Positions 42,751 to 50,754 of a stretch of DNA of 64,000 nt are shown here, one piece after another. Positions within the stretch are counted from its first letter, which is position 1; each line of letters begins with the position of its first letter. The position numbers and the translations under genes are program-made. The DNA comes from Haloarcula halophila (GTDB lineage Archaea > Halobacteriota > Halobacteria > Halobacteriales > Haloarculaceae): NCBI RefSeq assembly GCF_029278565.1, contig NZ_CP119562.1, forward strand, positions 1 through 64,000. Direction: 5' to 3'. The notes beneath the pieces were generated by a model. It did not search any database and was not told the origin of the DNA. It saw only the letters and a list, made by a program, of their open reading frames with translations.

Positions 42751-43400
42751 AGAATCCACTGGCACGCAGGCACGGGGTCGTAGTCCGAGTAGCGCTTGGC
42801 GTTGGTCTGGTTGAGCGTGAGGACAAGACATAGCCCACCCAAGGTAGAGTTTAACTTCTTTAGTATTCCCAGTGCTACTTTGAGTACTGGTCCGTGGCGA
42901 TCCATGCCGTACCGTGCGTCTGACGTCGTGTTGTTGCACGTCCGAGGCAACGCTGTGGGTTGGATTCTACCGTTAGAATCTTGGCTCCTATTACAGGATG
43001 GTGTGTGACCTTGTGGGGTACAATCAACGTTCGATGGAACAAGGCTGTCTCAAGCCATGTAGTTCGCAAAAAGCTAGTGGTTCCTGCGGATCGGTTAAAA
43101 AGGCGGGTGGCTTAATACTCGGCTGAGAACCCAGAAAGTATGCCTGGTATCGGCATCTACGTTTGTGGTCTTACTGCAGACTAAGACCAGCAATAACATC
43201 TCAAGGACCTCCGAGAGTTTGCTCAAGACACGTACGACGAGCCAGAGATCTAGAGCTTATGCCGACATAATCTGTGGAACCGATATCGACCGTTGTAAAG
43301 AGTACCAGCGGCACGGTAAAGATATCAAAGACCGTAATTTAGACACTGTTCGTCTTTGCGCATAAGAAATATTAGTTTAGAAGTTTGTTAACACCATAAC
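42751..43400. other. Gene-poor stretch, probable decayed mobile DNA
   Basis: No intact gene. Short minus-strand frames such as KVALGILKKLNSTLGGLC and VIGAKILTVESNPQR look like pieces of old proteins. I cannot assign them. The GC content falls towards the AT-rich genes that follow. Confidence 0.35.
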
Positions 43401-44102
43401 GTGGCATCAGTTAGACCACTGAAGGCCGCTCCAATAATCTTGATGGCAACAGATGGCGCCAAACTCCTGTATGGCGGTGTTTTCTCTTGGGATGGAAAAA
43501 AGGTATTAGCGGGATTAACATGGACAATGGGTGGTTTTTTCTGTGGGCTTTCACTTGCTCTTTCAGCGTTTATTCAGTCTGCTAAAGTAATTAGAAGAAA
43601 CAATTCTTCTAGTATTTCGCCATATAGTCCACCAACGCTTGTATTTTTGATATTAATAGGGCTCGCCAGTGCGATAGCTCATATCTCAATTATCTTAATC
43701 CCAGGGTTACTAATATATTTATTCCGAAATTTTCTCACTCCATTATGGGTCATTGTTAGTCTGATTCTATTAGCAATGATGGTTGGCGAGTTTACTTCAG
43801 GACGTAACAAAGTGATAATTAAGATTTTAGGAGAGGATATTGAGCGACGTTTGAACCCTCATAGGTCTTCACATGCCAAATCGATAGAACCTGACCCAAT
43901 TGACTTAAGCAAATATTTTCGAAGCACACCCGCAGAAATCACAGAGTCTGCATTAGATGAAGTATTCGGAAAATACGATCGCTCGAATACTAAAGGAATT
44001 TCGAATAAAAATTCTGACCAAACAACCAGCAGGCGTTTATCTACTGACGAAGCTAACAATAAACTGGAACAAATTAAAAAAGAACTGGAGAAAAATAATT
44101 AA
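43401..44102 (+). CDS. AT-rich membrane protein, 3-4 TM segments
   Basis: 233 residues from GTG 43401: TM segments WTMGGFFCGLSLALSAFI, LVFLILIGLASAIAHISIIL and PLWVIVSLILLAMMVGEF, then a polar tail with EANNKLEQIKKELEKNN. Codons are AT-rich and Lys/Asn-rich, unlike the flanking haloarchaeal genes, pointing to a foreign source. The stop converges with the next gene by 4 nt. Confidence 0.55.
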   Translation: MASVRPLKAAPIILMATDGAKLLYGGVFSWDGKKVLAGLTWTMGGFFCGLSLALSAFIQSAKVIRRNNSSSISPYSPPTLVFLILIGLASAIAHISIILIPGLLIYLFRNFLTPLWVIVSLILLAMMVGEFTSGRNKVIIKILGEDIERRLNPHRSSHAKSIEPDPIDLSKYFRSTPAEITESALDEVFGKYDRSNTKGISNKNSDQTTSRRLSTDEANNKLEQIKKELEKNN

Positions 44103-44896
44103 GACCGAAGCCAAATTCTAATGTCACGAATACGGTGTTTTAGTCCCATCACTACTGGTTCCTGCTGGTCTCTAATCAGTATGGCGGCAGCAAACCAAAA
44201 TCCAATTGTGTAACCAAATGCACCAGCTAGCGTCGCGATTAACTGACCGATGAATGCAAAGTTAAACAGTTCCGCACCGGTTGTGAATAATATGACACCA
44301 AAAATAATCTTTTGATCGAACTTGTCGCGAACCGGTCGGAGCTTCCAGTGGAGGCCAATAAAGGTCACAAAAAGAGTGACTATCGTCCAGATGAACTGAA
44401 TAGTATACCCTAGCGAACGGAGAAACGGGCCGTTTACTATAACATATCCTATAAAATAAAGGCCTATAAATATAATAAAAATAGCTGTGAGCTTATGTTT
44501 TATTTTAGCTCCGAAATCTCCACCCCATCTCCGTGACCGTGTAAACCGTATCACTTTCTTATAGAATCTGATTGCTGCAACGCCCTCAATTGCTCGTCCA
44601 CAAAATAATAGTAATATAATATACCAGTTTGATATTTGGTAATTTTGAATTACAGCAATAGCTGATAGCAGGATGCCAAATGTTAACCCAGAGATTAGTA
44701 ATTTATAATCACGAGTTGGTATAGTTATTTTATCGGTGTGTTGGAGATCGGTGTTATCCCGGGGAAACACATAGACACTCTGCTGAATATGGTAGATGAG
44801 AATAAGCTCAACTCCGAGCAGAACAAGTAATGGAGCCAGCCAAAGCGGGACTGAATCAATCCAAAAACCAAGCTGCAGAAACAGTGAGAGAATCAT
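44099..44896 (-). CDS. AT-rich polytopic membrane protein, about 7 TM
   Basis: 265 residues with hydrophobic segments throughout, e.g. VPLWLAPLLVLLGVELILIY, LLISGLTFGILLSAIAVIQ, AIFIIFIGLYFIGYVIV, IQFIWTIVTLFVTFIGLHW and ATLAGAFGYTIGFWFAAAIL. Basic loops (RFTRSRRWGG). No family recognised. Overlaps the upstream gene by 4 nt, so the two form an operon. AT-rich like its neighbour. Confidence 0.6.
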   Translation of the reverse strand: MILSLFLQLGFWIDSVPLWLAPLLVLLGVELILIYHIQQSVYVFPRDNTDLQHTDKITIPTRDYKLLISGLTFGILLSAIAVIQNYQISNWYIILLLFCGRAIEGVAAIRFYKKVIRFTRSRRWGGDFGAKIKHKLTAIFIIFIGLYFIGYVIVNGPFLRSLGYTIQFIWTIVTLFVTFIGLHWKLRPVRDKFDQKIIFGVILFTTGAELFNFAFIGQLIATLAGAFGYTIGFWFAAAILIRDQQEPVVMGLKHRIRDIRIWLRS

Positions 44897-45255
44897 ATAT
44901 CTGCCCTCACCAGCTCCTTGATGATCAGCACAGAGAATCCGATGGGGAGTAGCAATAGTAGGACGAATGACATATATCCGTAGATTTCGGTGATAAGCGG
45001 GGAAACATGGATGCCACCAATTCCGGTGCCCCCAAGAGAGAGCGCAAACAGATATCGCGTTCGCTGATTCATTTTCATGTGTTCATTTGTCATTCTAGCG
45101 TTCATTATAGCGGTAGTGAGTAGACCGACTGCCGTTCCAATTGTTCCCATACCTAACATCAACAGAAGTTCTGGATTTAGCATCTCAAAAGGCCCAGGCA
45201 TATCCAAGAACTCGTCAATCAGCGTTTGCAACCATAAAATCGTCATTCGATTCAT
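44893..45255 (-). CDS. AT-rich small membrane protein, 3 TM segments
   Basis: 120 residues: MNRMTILWLQTLIDEFLDMP, TM MLGMGTIGTAVGLLTTAIM, YLFALSLGGTGIGGI and YMSFVLLLLLPIGFSVLIIK. Translationally coupled to the 265-residue gene. It diverges from the TRIP13-like ATPase across a 182-bp AT-rich gap. Confidence 0.55.
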   Translation of the reverse strand: MNRMTILWLQTLIDEFLDMPGPFEMLNPELLLMLGMGTIGTAVGLLTTAIMNARMTNEHMKMNQRTRYLFALSLGGTGIGGIHVSPLITEIYGYMSFVLLLLLPIGFSVLIIKELVRADI

Positions 45256-45437
45256 AATTTGACAGTCATTTTATATTTGGGTTTGTTTTAATTGAATCTG
45301 AGTGATGTCTACCCCTCAAATATGTATATTTATGTATGGGCCACGATACGGAATTTAGATCACTTTCCGAGTTGTAGAGTTTTTCGCTCAAATTGGCACC
45401 CTAAGATATTAATTGATGTCAATACTTGTTAAGCAAT

Positions 45438-46445
45438 ATGGCTCGTCGGGCAACAGGCACTGAAGACGAGGACATATCGGGGGCAGAATTCGTACGCCGG
45501 TATGATCTCTCAGAAGTTGACTGGAAGGAGAAATGGGATAGAATATATATTAACGAGAAGGACAAAGAGAAGCTGATCAACTACGGTTTACTGGAACAAC
45601 AATTACAAGCGGCATCGTTTGATCAGATGACGTTAAGCCGACACGGTGCGGTATTGCTATCAGGACCGCCTGGGACGGGGAAAACAACGCTCGCAAAGGG
45701 CGCGGCGTACAAACTCGCCGAGGAAATCGACCGCGAAGCGCTTGGACTTGAGCGCGTCGTGTTCAAGCAGATTGAGGTTAGGAATCTATTTTCGAGTGAC
45801 CACGGCGATACGCCGAAACTCGTTGAGGAGGCGTTTGACCGGGTGATAAAGGGTGGCCAGCGTGGTCACACCTACCAAGTTGTCCTGCTCGACGAGGTTG
45901 AGTCACTATTCGCGAATCGAGGGTTGCTCGGTGACACCGACCCGATGGACGCTATCCGCGCGGTCAACACTGCCCTTGATTGTCTAGACGCGTTATCTGA
46001 CCTCGACAATATCTATGTCATCGCGACATCGAACCAACCAGGCGCCGTTGACAGTGCATTTGTGGACCGCACAGACGAGCAGATTTATATCGGGAATCCG
46101 GAGCCGAAACACCGGCGCCAGATACTTGAAGACATCTTCACCAGCCTCGAGGAGGCATTCGAGACGCAACTGTCGCCAACGGACGAACATATAGAGACGC
46201 TGGTCAGGCTTTCGGACGGCTTCTCCGGCCGACGGATGCGAAAGAGTGTCCTCTCAGCTCTGGCCAGAGAGACATCGACGGTTCGGGATCCGGCGACACT
46301 CTCAATCGACCAACTGCTTCGCGAGTTCAAACACAAACGGGAGATGCTCGACAACGCCGGCAATGATTACATCCAGCTCGGAGTAACGCCTGACCAACCT
46401 AACGACGCAAGCAACGACAACGACCAGGAGGGAGCTACCGAATGA
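45438..46445 (+). CDS. Pch2/TRIP13-like AAA+ ATPase
   Basis: 335 residues. Walker A GPPGTGKTTLAKG (about 76), Walker B VVLLDEVESLF (about 148), then DAIRAVNTALDCLDAL, sensor I VIATSNQ and FVDRTDEQIYIGNPEP. The DEVESL box and the F-V-D-R-T/A-D...YIG-P block are hallmarks of TRIP13/Pch2. These hexamers pull the N-terminus of HORMA proteins to remodel them; in bacterial CBASS (Cap6) they switch the system off. Two or three HORMA proteins are encoded just downstream, which makes the assignment strong. Overlaps the next gene by ATGA. Confidence 0.85.
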   Translation: MARRATGTEDEDISGAEFVRRYDLSEVDWKEKWDRIYINEKDKEKLINYGLLEQQLQAASFDQMTLSRHGAVLLSGPPGTGKTTLAKGAAYKLAEEIDREALGLERVVFKQIEVRNLFSSDHGDTPKLVEEAFDRVIKGGQRGHTYQVVLLDEVESLFANRGLLGDTDPMDAIRAVNTALDCLDALSDLDNIYVIATSNQPGAVDSAFVDRTDEQIYIGNPEPKHRRQILEDIFTSLEEAFETQLSPTDEHIETLVRLSDGFSGRRMRKSVLSALARETSTVRDPATLSIDQLLREFKHKREMLDNAGNDYIQLGVTPDQPNDASNDNDQEGATE

Positions 46446-47224
46446 GCAATGGAACAGCCGAATCCACCGATATCGGTGTCGACACAATCGTCGACAATCG
46501 CACCGCACTGTACGACCAATTGGAAGCCCAACCGTATCGTCTCCTGCAGGAGGAGGTCGCGGAACTCATCACGAGTACCGTCGAGGCGGCGGGACGGGAC
46601 GCTAACGATGTCGAGACGGCGCTGCTGTCTGATCCCCTCGACGAGGACTGGTGGTTCTCGATTGCAAACGGGCAGGCACTTGATGCGATTGTCGTCACCG
46701 GTAACGAGGGGGTGATTCGCGTCGACATCACGTACGAACTCGGCGACGAGCGGGATCTCACAGTCCCGAGCCCGGACGCGCTTCCCATCCTCGATGACGG
46801 GGACGAGTTGACGATTTACTGCCTGATGAATCGCGACATCGACCTTTCGGCTACAACCGGGAACGTCAAAGTAGAGAGCATAGTGCCGGAGCCAAAAGAG
46901 GAGATAACCGATCCAGGGCCGGCGGAAGAGAATCCAACCGACGGAGAGGGCGAGACCAAGGGCCGCGATAAGCCGTCTACTGACACTGAGCCTGTCACCC
47001 TCACACTCATCGGGCCAGAAGGCCAGGAGGACACCACTGAGTTACCACATGACCAGACAATGGGGTTCGTCGTCACGGATCTAAAGCAGTCGCACGACGT
47101 ATATGACGCTGAAATTGGTCTGTACGAGGATAAAAAGTACTCGACAGCTATCGACAATAGTGCCGACCCTGGATCATACGACGGAGGGACCGTATACTGG
47201 CAAGTTGAACGGAGGGCGGCTTGA
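46442..47224 (+). CDS. HORMA-cassette protein with possible ubiquitin-like C-terminus
   Basis: 260 residues. The N-terminal part (LQEEVAELITSTVEAAGRDA; WWFSIANGQALDAIVV) is alpha+beta; a polar Pro/Glu/Asp linker spans about 150-190. The last 75 residues (PVTLTLIGPEGQEDTTELPH, TMGFVVTDLKQ, YSTAIDNSADPG, GTVYWQVERRA) read like a beta-grasp domain: two strands, helix, then a final strand. This is inference; no Gly-Gly end is present. Coupled to the ATPase, so it belongs to the same system. Confidence 0.5.
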   Translation: MSNGTAESTDIGVDTIVDNRTALYDQLEAQPYRLLQEEVAELITSTVEAAGRDANDVETALLSDPLDEDWWFSIANGQALDAIVVTGNEGVIRVDITYELGDERDLTVPSPDALPILDDGDELTIYCLMNRDIDLSATTGNVKVESIVPEPKEEITDPGPAEENPTDGEGETKGRDKPSTDTEPVTLTLIGPEGQEDTTELPHDQTMGFVVTDLKQSHDVYDAEIGLYEDKKYSTAIDNSADPGSYDGGTVYWQVERRAA

Positions 47225-47291
47225 GATGTGCTGCACCACCATCTCTCAAATCGAGTTGAATCAAAGGCGAACAATTTGGAGGAAGTAACTT

Positions 47292-47894
47292 ATGGCGAGT
47301 AAATCGGGAGTTCATACGGATGTCAACGCAAAGGTCACGCATAAAGTGTGGACGGAAACTGCGAACTTCGTGGTCAACTCCACGGTTGGATTCCTGTTCG
47401 ATTATGCTCAAGCGCGTGGTTTGGGGACTGATCGGATCTCGAACAAACGAGAGGAATTAGAGAGCGCGTTATACACATATCTTAACACGAGACACTTGCG
47501 GAGGGTATCGATCGAGGTTTACGAAGAAGGTGCTGGGAAAGATGACGAGGCTATCGAGCGGTTCGACCTTACCTTCGACGTGAAGGATCCAGACAATCTC
47601 TCGGACGATGAAATCAAAAAACTACAAGATAGAGACTTCAATCAGTATCGAAAGGATGTAATGAGTCAGTTACAGGATCTCGACTCACTCCCATCTAATG
47701 TAAACTATCGAATCCTCATCTGGTGTGTGTCAGAGAACGACCTTGGCCAACCGAAACCGGATGTCAAAGGTTGGTCGTCGACGACAGCTCGGTCGACTGA
47801 CCACCTGAGTAAAAAAAATCTCGGGGATGACGAGGATGGTAGTGCGATTCGGGCCGGAGCAGTCAACGCTGACGCTAGTCTGTGGATTCGCTAA
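47292..47894 (+). CDS. Bacterial-type HORMA-domain protein 1
   Basis: 200 residues. KVTHKVWTETANFVVNSTVG, ISNKREELESALYTYLNTRH, LRRVSIEVYEE, IERFDLTFDV, LPSNVNYRILIWCV and, near the end, PDVKGWSSTTARSTDHLS. The order, and especially the P-D-V-x-GW...RSTD block in the safety-belt region, matches bacterial HORMA proteins of CBASS loci such as the Pseudomonas one I know. HORMA proteins close around a short peptide and activate a partner. Here, TRIP13 would reset it. I rate this high because the ATPase is adjacent. Confidence 0.75.
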   Translation: MASKSGVHTDVNAKVTHKVWTETANFVVNSTVGFLFDYAQARGLGTDRISNKREELESALYTYLNTRHLRRVSIEVYEEGAGKDDEAIERFDLTFDVKDPDNLSDDEIKKLQDRDFNQYRKDVMSQLQDLDSLPSNVNYRILIWCVSENDLGQPKPDVKGWSSTTARSTDHLSKKNLGDDEDGSAIRAGAVNADASLWIR

Positions 47895-47908
47895 GGAGGC
47901 CCCACGTA

Positions 47909-48190
47909 ATGCCAACAGTCAAATTCACCATCGACGGCGACGAGCACGAAGTCGAAATCGACGGCGCGCATCCGAACGATGTGTATCAAAAGGGCGACGA
48001 AGTCGTTGACGCAATCGAGCAACTCGGCTACGAATACACTGAGAGCCCACCGACTATCCAAAACCTCGCGGACGCCGACCGGATGACCCGCGAGGGTGGC
48101 GTCATGGATCTCGGCGAGATAGACGATCAGGTGACTGGAAGTAGCAGTGGGGGTAGTGGTGGAACGCCAGAGACTGAGGAGACCTCTTAA
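47909..48190 (+). CDS. Small acidic protein of the HORMA cassette
   Basis: 93 residues; start MPTVKFTIDGDEHEVEIDGA at ATG 47909 with AAGGAGG 9 nt upstream. The beginning looks like the first beta hairpin of a ubiquitin-like fold, followed by a helix (VDAIEQLGYEY). The C-terminus is a flexible Ser/Gly tail (TGSSSGGSGGTPETEETS). Either a small ubiquitin-like protein or a carrier of a HORMA-binding peptide is possible. Both are speculation. Confidence 0.5.
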   Translation: MPTVKFTIDGDEHEVEIDGAHPNDVYQKGDEVVDAIEQLGYEYTESPPTIQNLADADRMTREGGVMDLGEIDDQVTGSSSGGSGGTPETEETS

Positions 48191-48196
48191 CCGAGG

Positions 48197-48730
48197 ATGT
48201 CATGGAATTATCCCACAGTGAGGGTGTTCGCGAACCCAGAGAACCAAAACTTCGTCGTCACCCAAACGGTGGGATTCTTGATTTCTTTTGCTCACTCGCG
48301 TGGCATAGAAACTGAGCAAATATCGAACAAAAGAGAAGAACTCGATAGCGCCTTATATACATATATTGCTACGCGACATCTACAGGTAGTCCGAATCGAG
48401 GTAGTTGACCAAGAAGACATTAACACCGCGATTGAGTGGGCCGACCTCTTGTTCGAGTGGGTATCTGCAGATGACCTCGAAAAAGGACAAGAATCGGACT
48501 TCGACCAATCTCGAAAAGATGCGATGAAGCAGTTGCAAGGTCTCAACCCGTTTCCGTCGTCTACCGAGTATCGGGTTTTGCTCGGCATCGCGAGTGAAAA
48601 CGACCTCGGACAAGCGCCTCCTTCCATCGACGGATGGGTAAAGACAACTCCTCGCAGCCCACCGGAATCTGCCGACGTTCAAGATAAAGACCGACAGTGC
48701 GACCTCACCTGGTACGAACACATTCTATGA
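48197..48730 (+). CDS. Bacterial-type HORMA-domain protein 2
   Basis: 177 residues, paralogue of the protein at 47292: NFVVTQTVGFLISFAHSRGI, ISNKREELDSALYTYIATRH, VVRIEVVDQE, QLQGLNPFPSSTEYRVLLGI and PPSIDGWVKTTPRS. The shared ISNKREEL(D/E)SALYTY box shows a duplication within the locus, while the tails have diverged. Two HORMA proteins with one remodeller occur in some type III CBASS loci. Overlaps the next gene by ATGA. Confidence 0.75.
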   Translation: MSWNYPTVRVFANPENQNFVVTQTVGFLISFAHSRGIETEQISNKREELDSALYTYIATRHLQVVRIEVVDQEDINTAIEWADLLFEWVSADDLEKGQESDFDQSRKDAMKQLQGLNPFPSSTEYRVLLGIASENDLGQAPPSIDGWVKTTPRSPPESADVQDKDRQCDLTWYEHIL

Positions 48731-49203
48731 CACGTAACTCTAGCAACACCGGAACGAACACCAAGCAAACGACGAAAGCCCACTCGAAGACCCTGGTACA
48801 GAACCAAATTGCGCAGCTGTATTCTTTGATTAGGCTGGAGTCAGATGTCAAACATGACTTCCTTGAGAACAACCGTGATATCTTAGAGAACATCTTTGAG
48901 ATGGGACTTGACCAGGAGCGGCTTGACGAGGTGTGGTTCGTAATTGTTGACCAGCAGCATCGCATCGTTGACGAATGGGTACTTGACATATCATATAATA
49001 GCGGATTTTACGAGCTTACATCGCCCGCACGCGAGACGGTCCAAGAGGAGGTTGCGTATTACGGAACCAACGATGGTTACAAGGCTTTTATCCTCCCAGT
49101 AATCGACGGTCAGAACGTCTTCAACACGCCAGATAGCGACGGTTTCGGCGTCGGTTCGTTTGGTGGACCCGGTGTCAACGTGGACATCGGCCACCTGCGG
49201 TAG
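48727..49203 (+). CDS. Possible third HORMA-fold protein
   Basis: 158 residues, coupled to HORMA protein 2. FLENNRDILENIFEMGLDQE, LDEVWFVIVDQQHRIVDEWV and LDISYNSG align by eye with the helix and the two strands that follow in bacterial HORMA proteins (N-x-R...LRKV-x-EIY...W-DIDIVYG). The end, GYKAFILPVIDG and a glycine-rich tail, differs. A divergent HORMA fold is my best guess at moderate-low confidence; a dedicated partner is the alternative. Confidence 0.5.
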   Translation: MTRNSSNTGTNTKQTTKAHSKTLVQNQIAQLYSLIRLESDVKHDFLENNRDILENIFEMGLDQERLDEVWFVIVDQQHRIVDEWVLDISYNSGFYELTSPARETVQEEVAYYGTNDGYKAFILPVIDGQNVFNTPDSDGFGVGSFGGPGVNVDIGHLR

Positions 49204-49322
49204 CTAGGCGACCCCGAAAACCACCAGAGTCTCAGTTTCTCAGGGGATTTATCAACTCTGAACCCGACAGAGTTAGGCCCAAGATGGTAAAAAAATAAGT
49301 ATGTAACTCAAAATAACACTTT

Positions 49323-50222
49323 GTGGACGCAAAAGTAGATACATCCCTTGAGACTTCTCGGCGACATTTTGTTTCGTCGGTTGGGGCATCTGTAGCATCC
49401 ATAAGCGCCGGTAACCAGATATCTCCTCAAGCAAATCTTCAATCAGATATACTGTTCTATGAAGATTTTGAGTCCGGTGAAACATCTAAATTCACATCAG
49501 TAGGGACAGGGCCAAATACGCTACCTGCAGTTGTTGAGGACCCTGCTGTGGCTGAAGGGCAATATATGTTGAGAACTGGCCGCGGCGGCACAAGCACTGC
49601 GGATCCGATTGAAATACCCGATTCTGGTGCTTTCCAGATTTCTTTTTCTGTTGCCCTCATCTCAAGTAGATACTATGCTGAATCAGCAATTGCTACTATA
49701 AATTACAACTCGCAAGAAAAAAACCTTTTATCATTATTCGGGGATCCTGATGGTAATTTCAGTTCAGGTATTAATGATATTGACCTTGGCAGTTTTGAGC
49801 TAGACGAGTGGACTAATTTTAGAGCTGTTTTCGAAAAGAACCAGGAATCTGTTGAGTGTGTGTACTATCTTAATGGTTCTCAAAGGGGGACAGCTGAAAT
49901 CGAGTCTGATATTTTTGGTACAAACCTTGAACTGGAAGTGTATTCTGGAGAGGCTGCCCTATGGGATGAATTTAGAATCGAATATCAAGAAGAGTCAGCA
50001 AACGCGGGCGATTCTAATTTTGGTTCTGATGGTGTAGGAATTCTGTCTGGGTTTGTGGCTCTTGTTTTAATGGCTTTTGCCATTATATTCACCGCGATAT
50101 CTTCTTCAATCGGTTCAGGAAGTGAATCTAAGACAGGCTCCCAACGACAAGTTACAGAAGAAGATGTACAGGATGGTCTTGAGAAAGCAGAGGAATCCCT
50201 ACAGCGAGACCGTCGTCGATGA
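49323..50222 (+). CDS. Exported membrane-anchored protein, LamG-like
   Basis: 299 residues from GTG 49323. A twin-arginine-like signal (SRRHFVSSVGASVASISAG), a jelly-roll/concanavalin-like domain of about 190 residues (ILFYEDFESGETSKF; LDEWTNFRAVFEKNQESVEC; ALWDEFRIEYQE), one TM helix (LSGFVALVLMAFAIIFTAIS) and a charged cytoplasmic tail. AT-richer than neighbours. It lies 119 nt behind the HORMA cassette in the same direction; membership of that system is unproven. Confidence 0.55.
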   Translation: MDAKVDTSLETSRRHFVSSVGASVASISAGNQISPQANLQSDILFYEDFESGETSKFTSVGTGPNTLPAVVEDPAVAEGQYMLRTGRGGTSTADPIEIPDSGAFQISFSVALISSRYYAESAIATINYNSQEKNLLSLFGDPDGNFSSGINDIDLGSFELDEWTNFRAVFEKNQESVECVYYLNGSQRGTAEIESDIFGTNLELEVYSGEAALWDEFRIEYQEESANAGDSNFGSDGVGILSGFVALVLMAFAIIFTAISSSIGSGSESKTGSQRQVTEEDVQDGLEKAEESLQRDRRR

Positions 50223-50754
50223 GTTCAAATGATCCACTCGGCTTTGCTCGTTAGCGTCGGCGGTTGAGTGAATGAAGAGGCTGTCTATCTCGCTCATGGG
50301 GTCATCGACATGTCCACCATCGTTGTTTCGAACCCACGAGAGGAGATTATACTCTGGCTTAACGATCTATGAGATGAAGATGGTGTTTCGTCTATTATAC
50401 CAAAGAGAATATGGCTGGGACCACGATATCGTTCTCATCGAATACTTCTTTTAACACATACTACATAGCTGTCTCGTCACACGGTACTGCCGCCTAAACT
50501 ACGTTTCAGCTAGCTATTGGTCGATTGAAACCGGGTTGCGAATACGTGCCGAACACGTTTTCGGGATATAGAGCGTCTACAAACCAGTATCTGTCGAATC
50601 AAACGGAGTTTGAGATGTTCTCACGGTGATGCTATGCATTGGTCGTGGATTGGCGGGAAGTCACGGACCAATTGAGAGAGAACAACCGATATCGTACTCA
50701 GACCGCGAGTCCTGCGGCTTGCCGCAGGCGAGCGACAGGTGTTGCATCACCTTC
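50223..50754. other. Intergenic region left of the IS4-type element
   Basis: No gene supported. It contains the left member of a diverged direct repeat (core 50464-50490) and the probable left end of the insertion sequence, including a hairpin-like ctgcggcttgccgcag near 50713. Confidence 0.4.
50464..50490. repeat. Direct repeat flanking the IS4-type element, left copy
   Basis: 27 bp beginning CATAGCTGTCTCGTCACACG are identical to 52591-52617; similarity continues with mismatches for about 60 bp in both copies (AGCTAG, TTGGT, ACGTG, CCGAA). Same orientation on both sides of the transposase. Confidence 0.7.

Noticed and set aside
46442-49203. CD-NTase in the HORMA cassette
   Set aside because: None of the four non-ATPase, non-obvious proteins shows G-S followed by D-x-D in strand context; the nucleotidyltransferase at 55469 belongs to an MNT-HEPN pair, not to this cassette.
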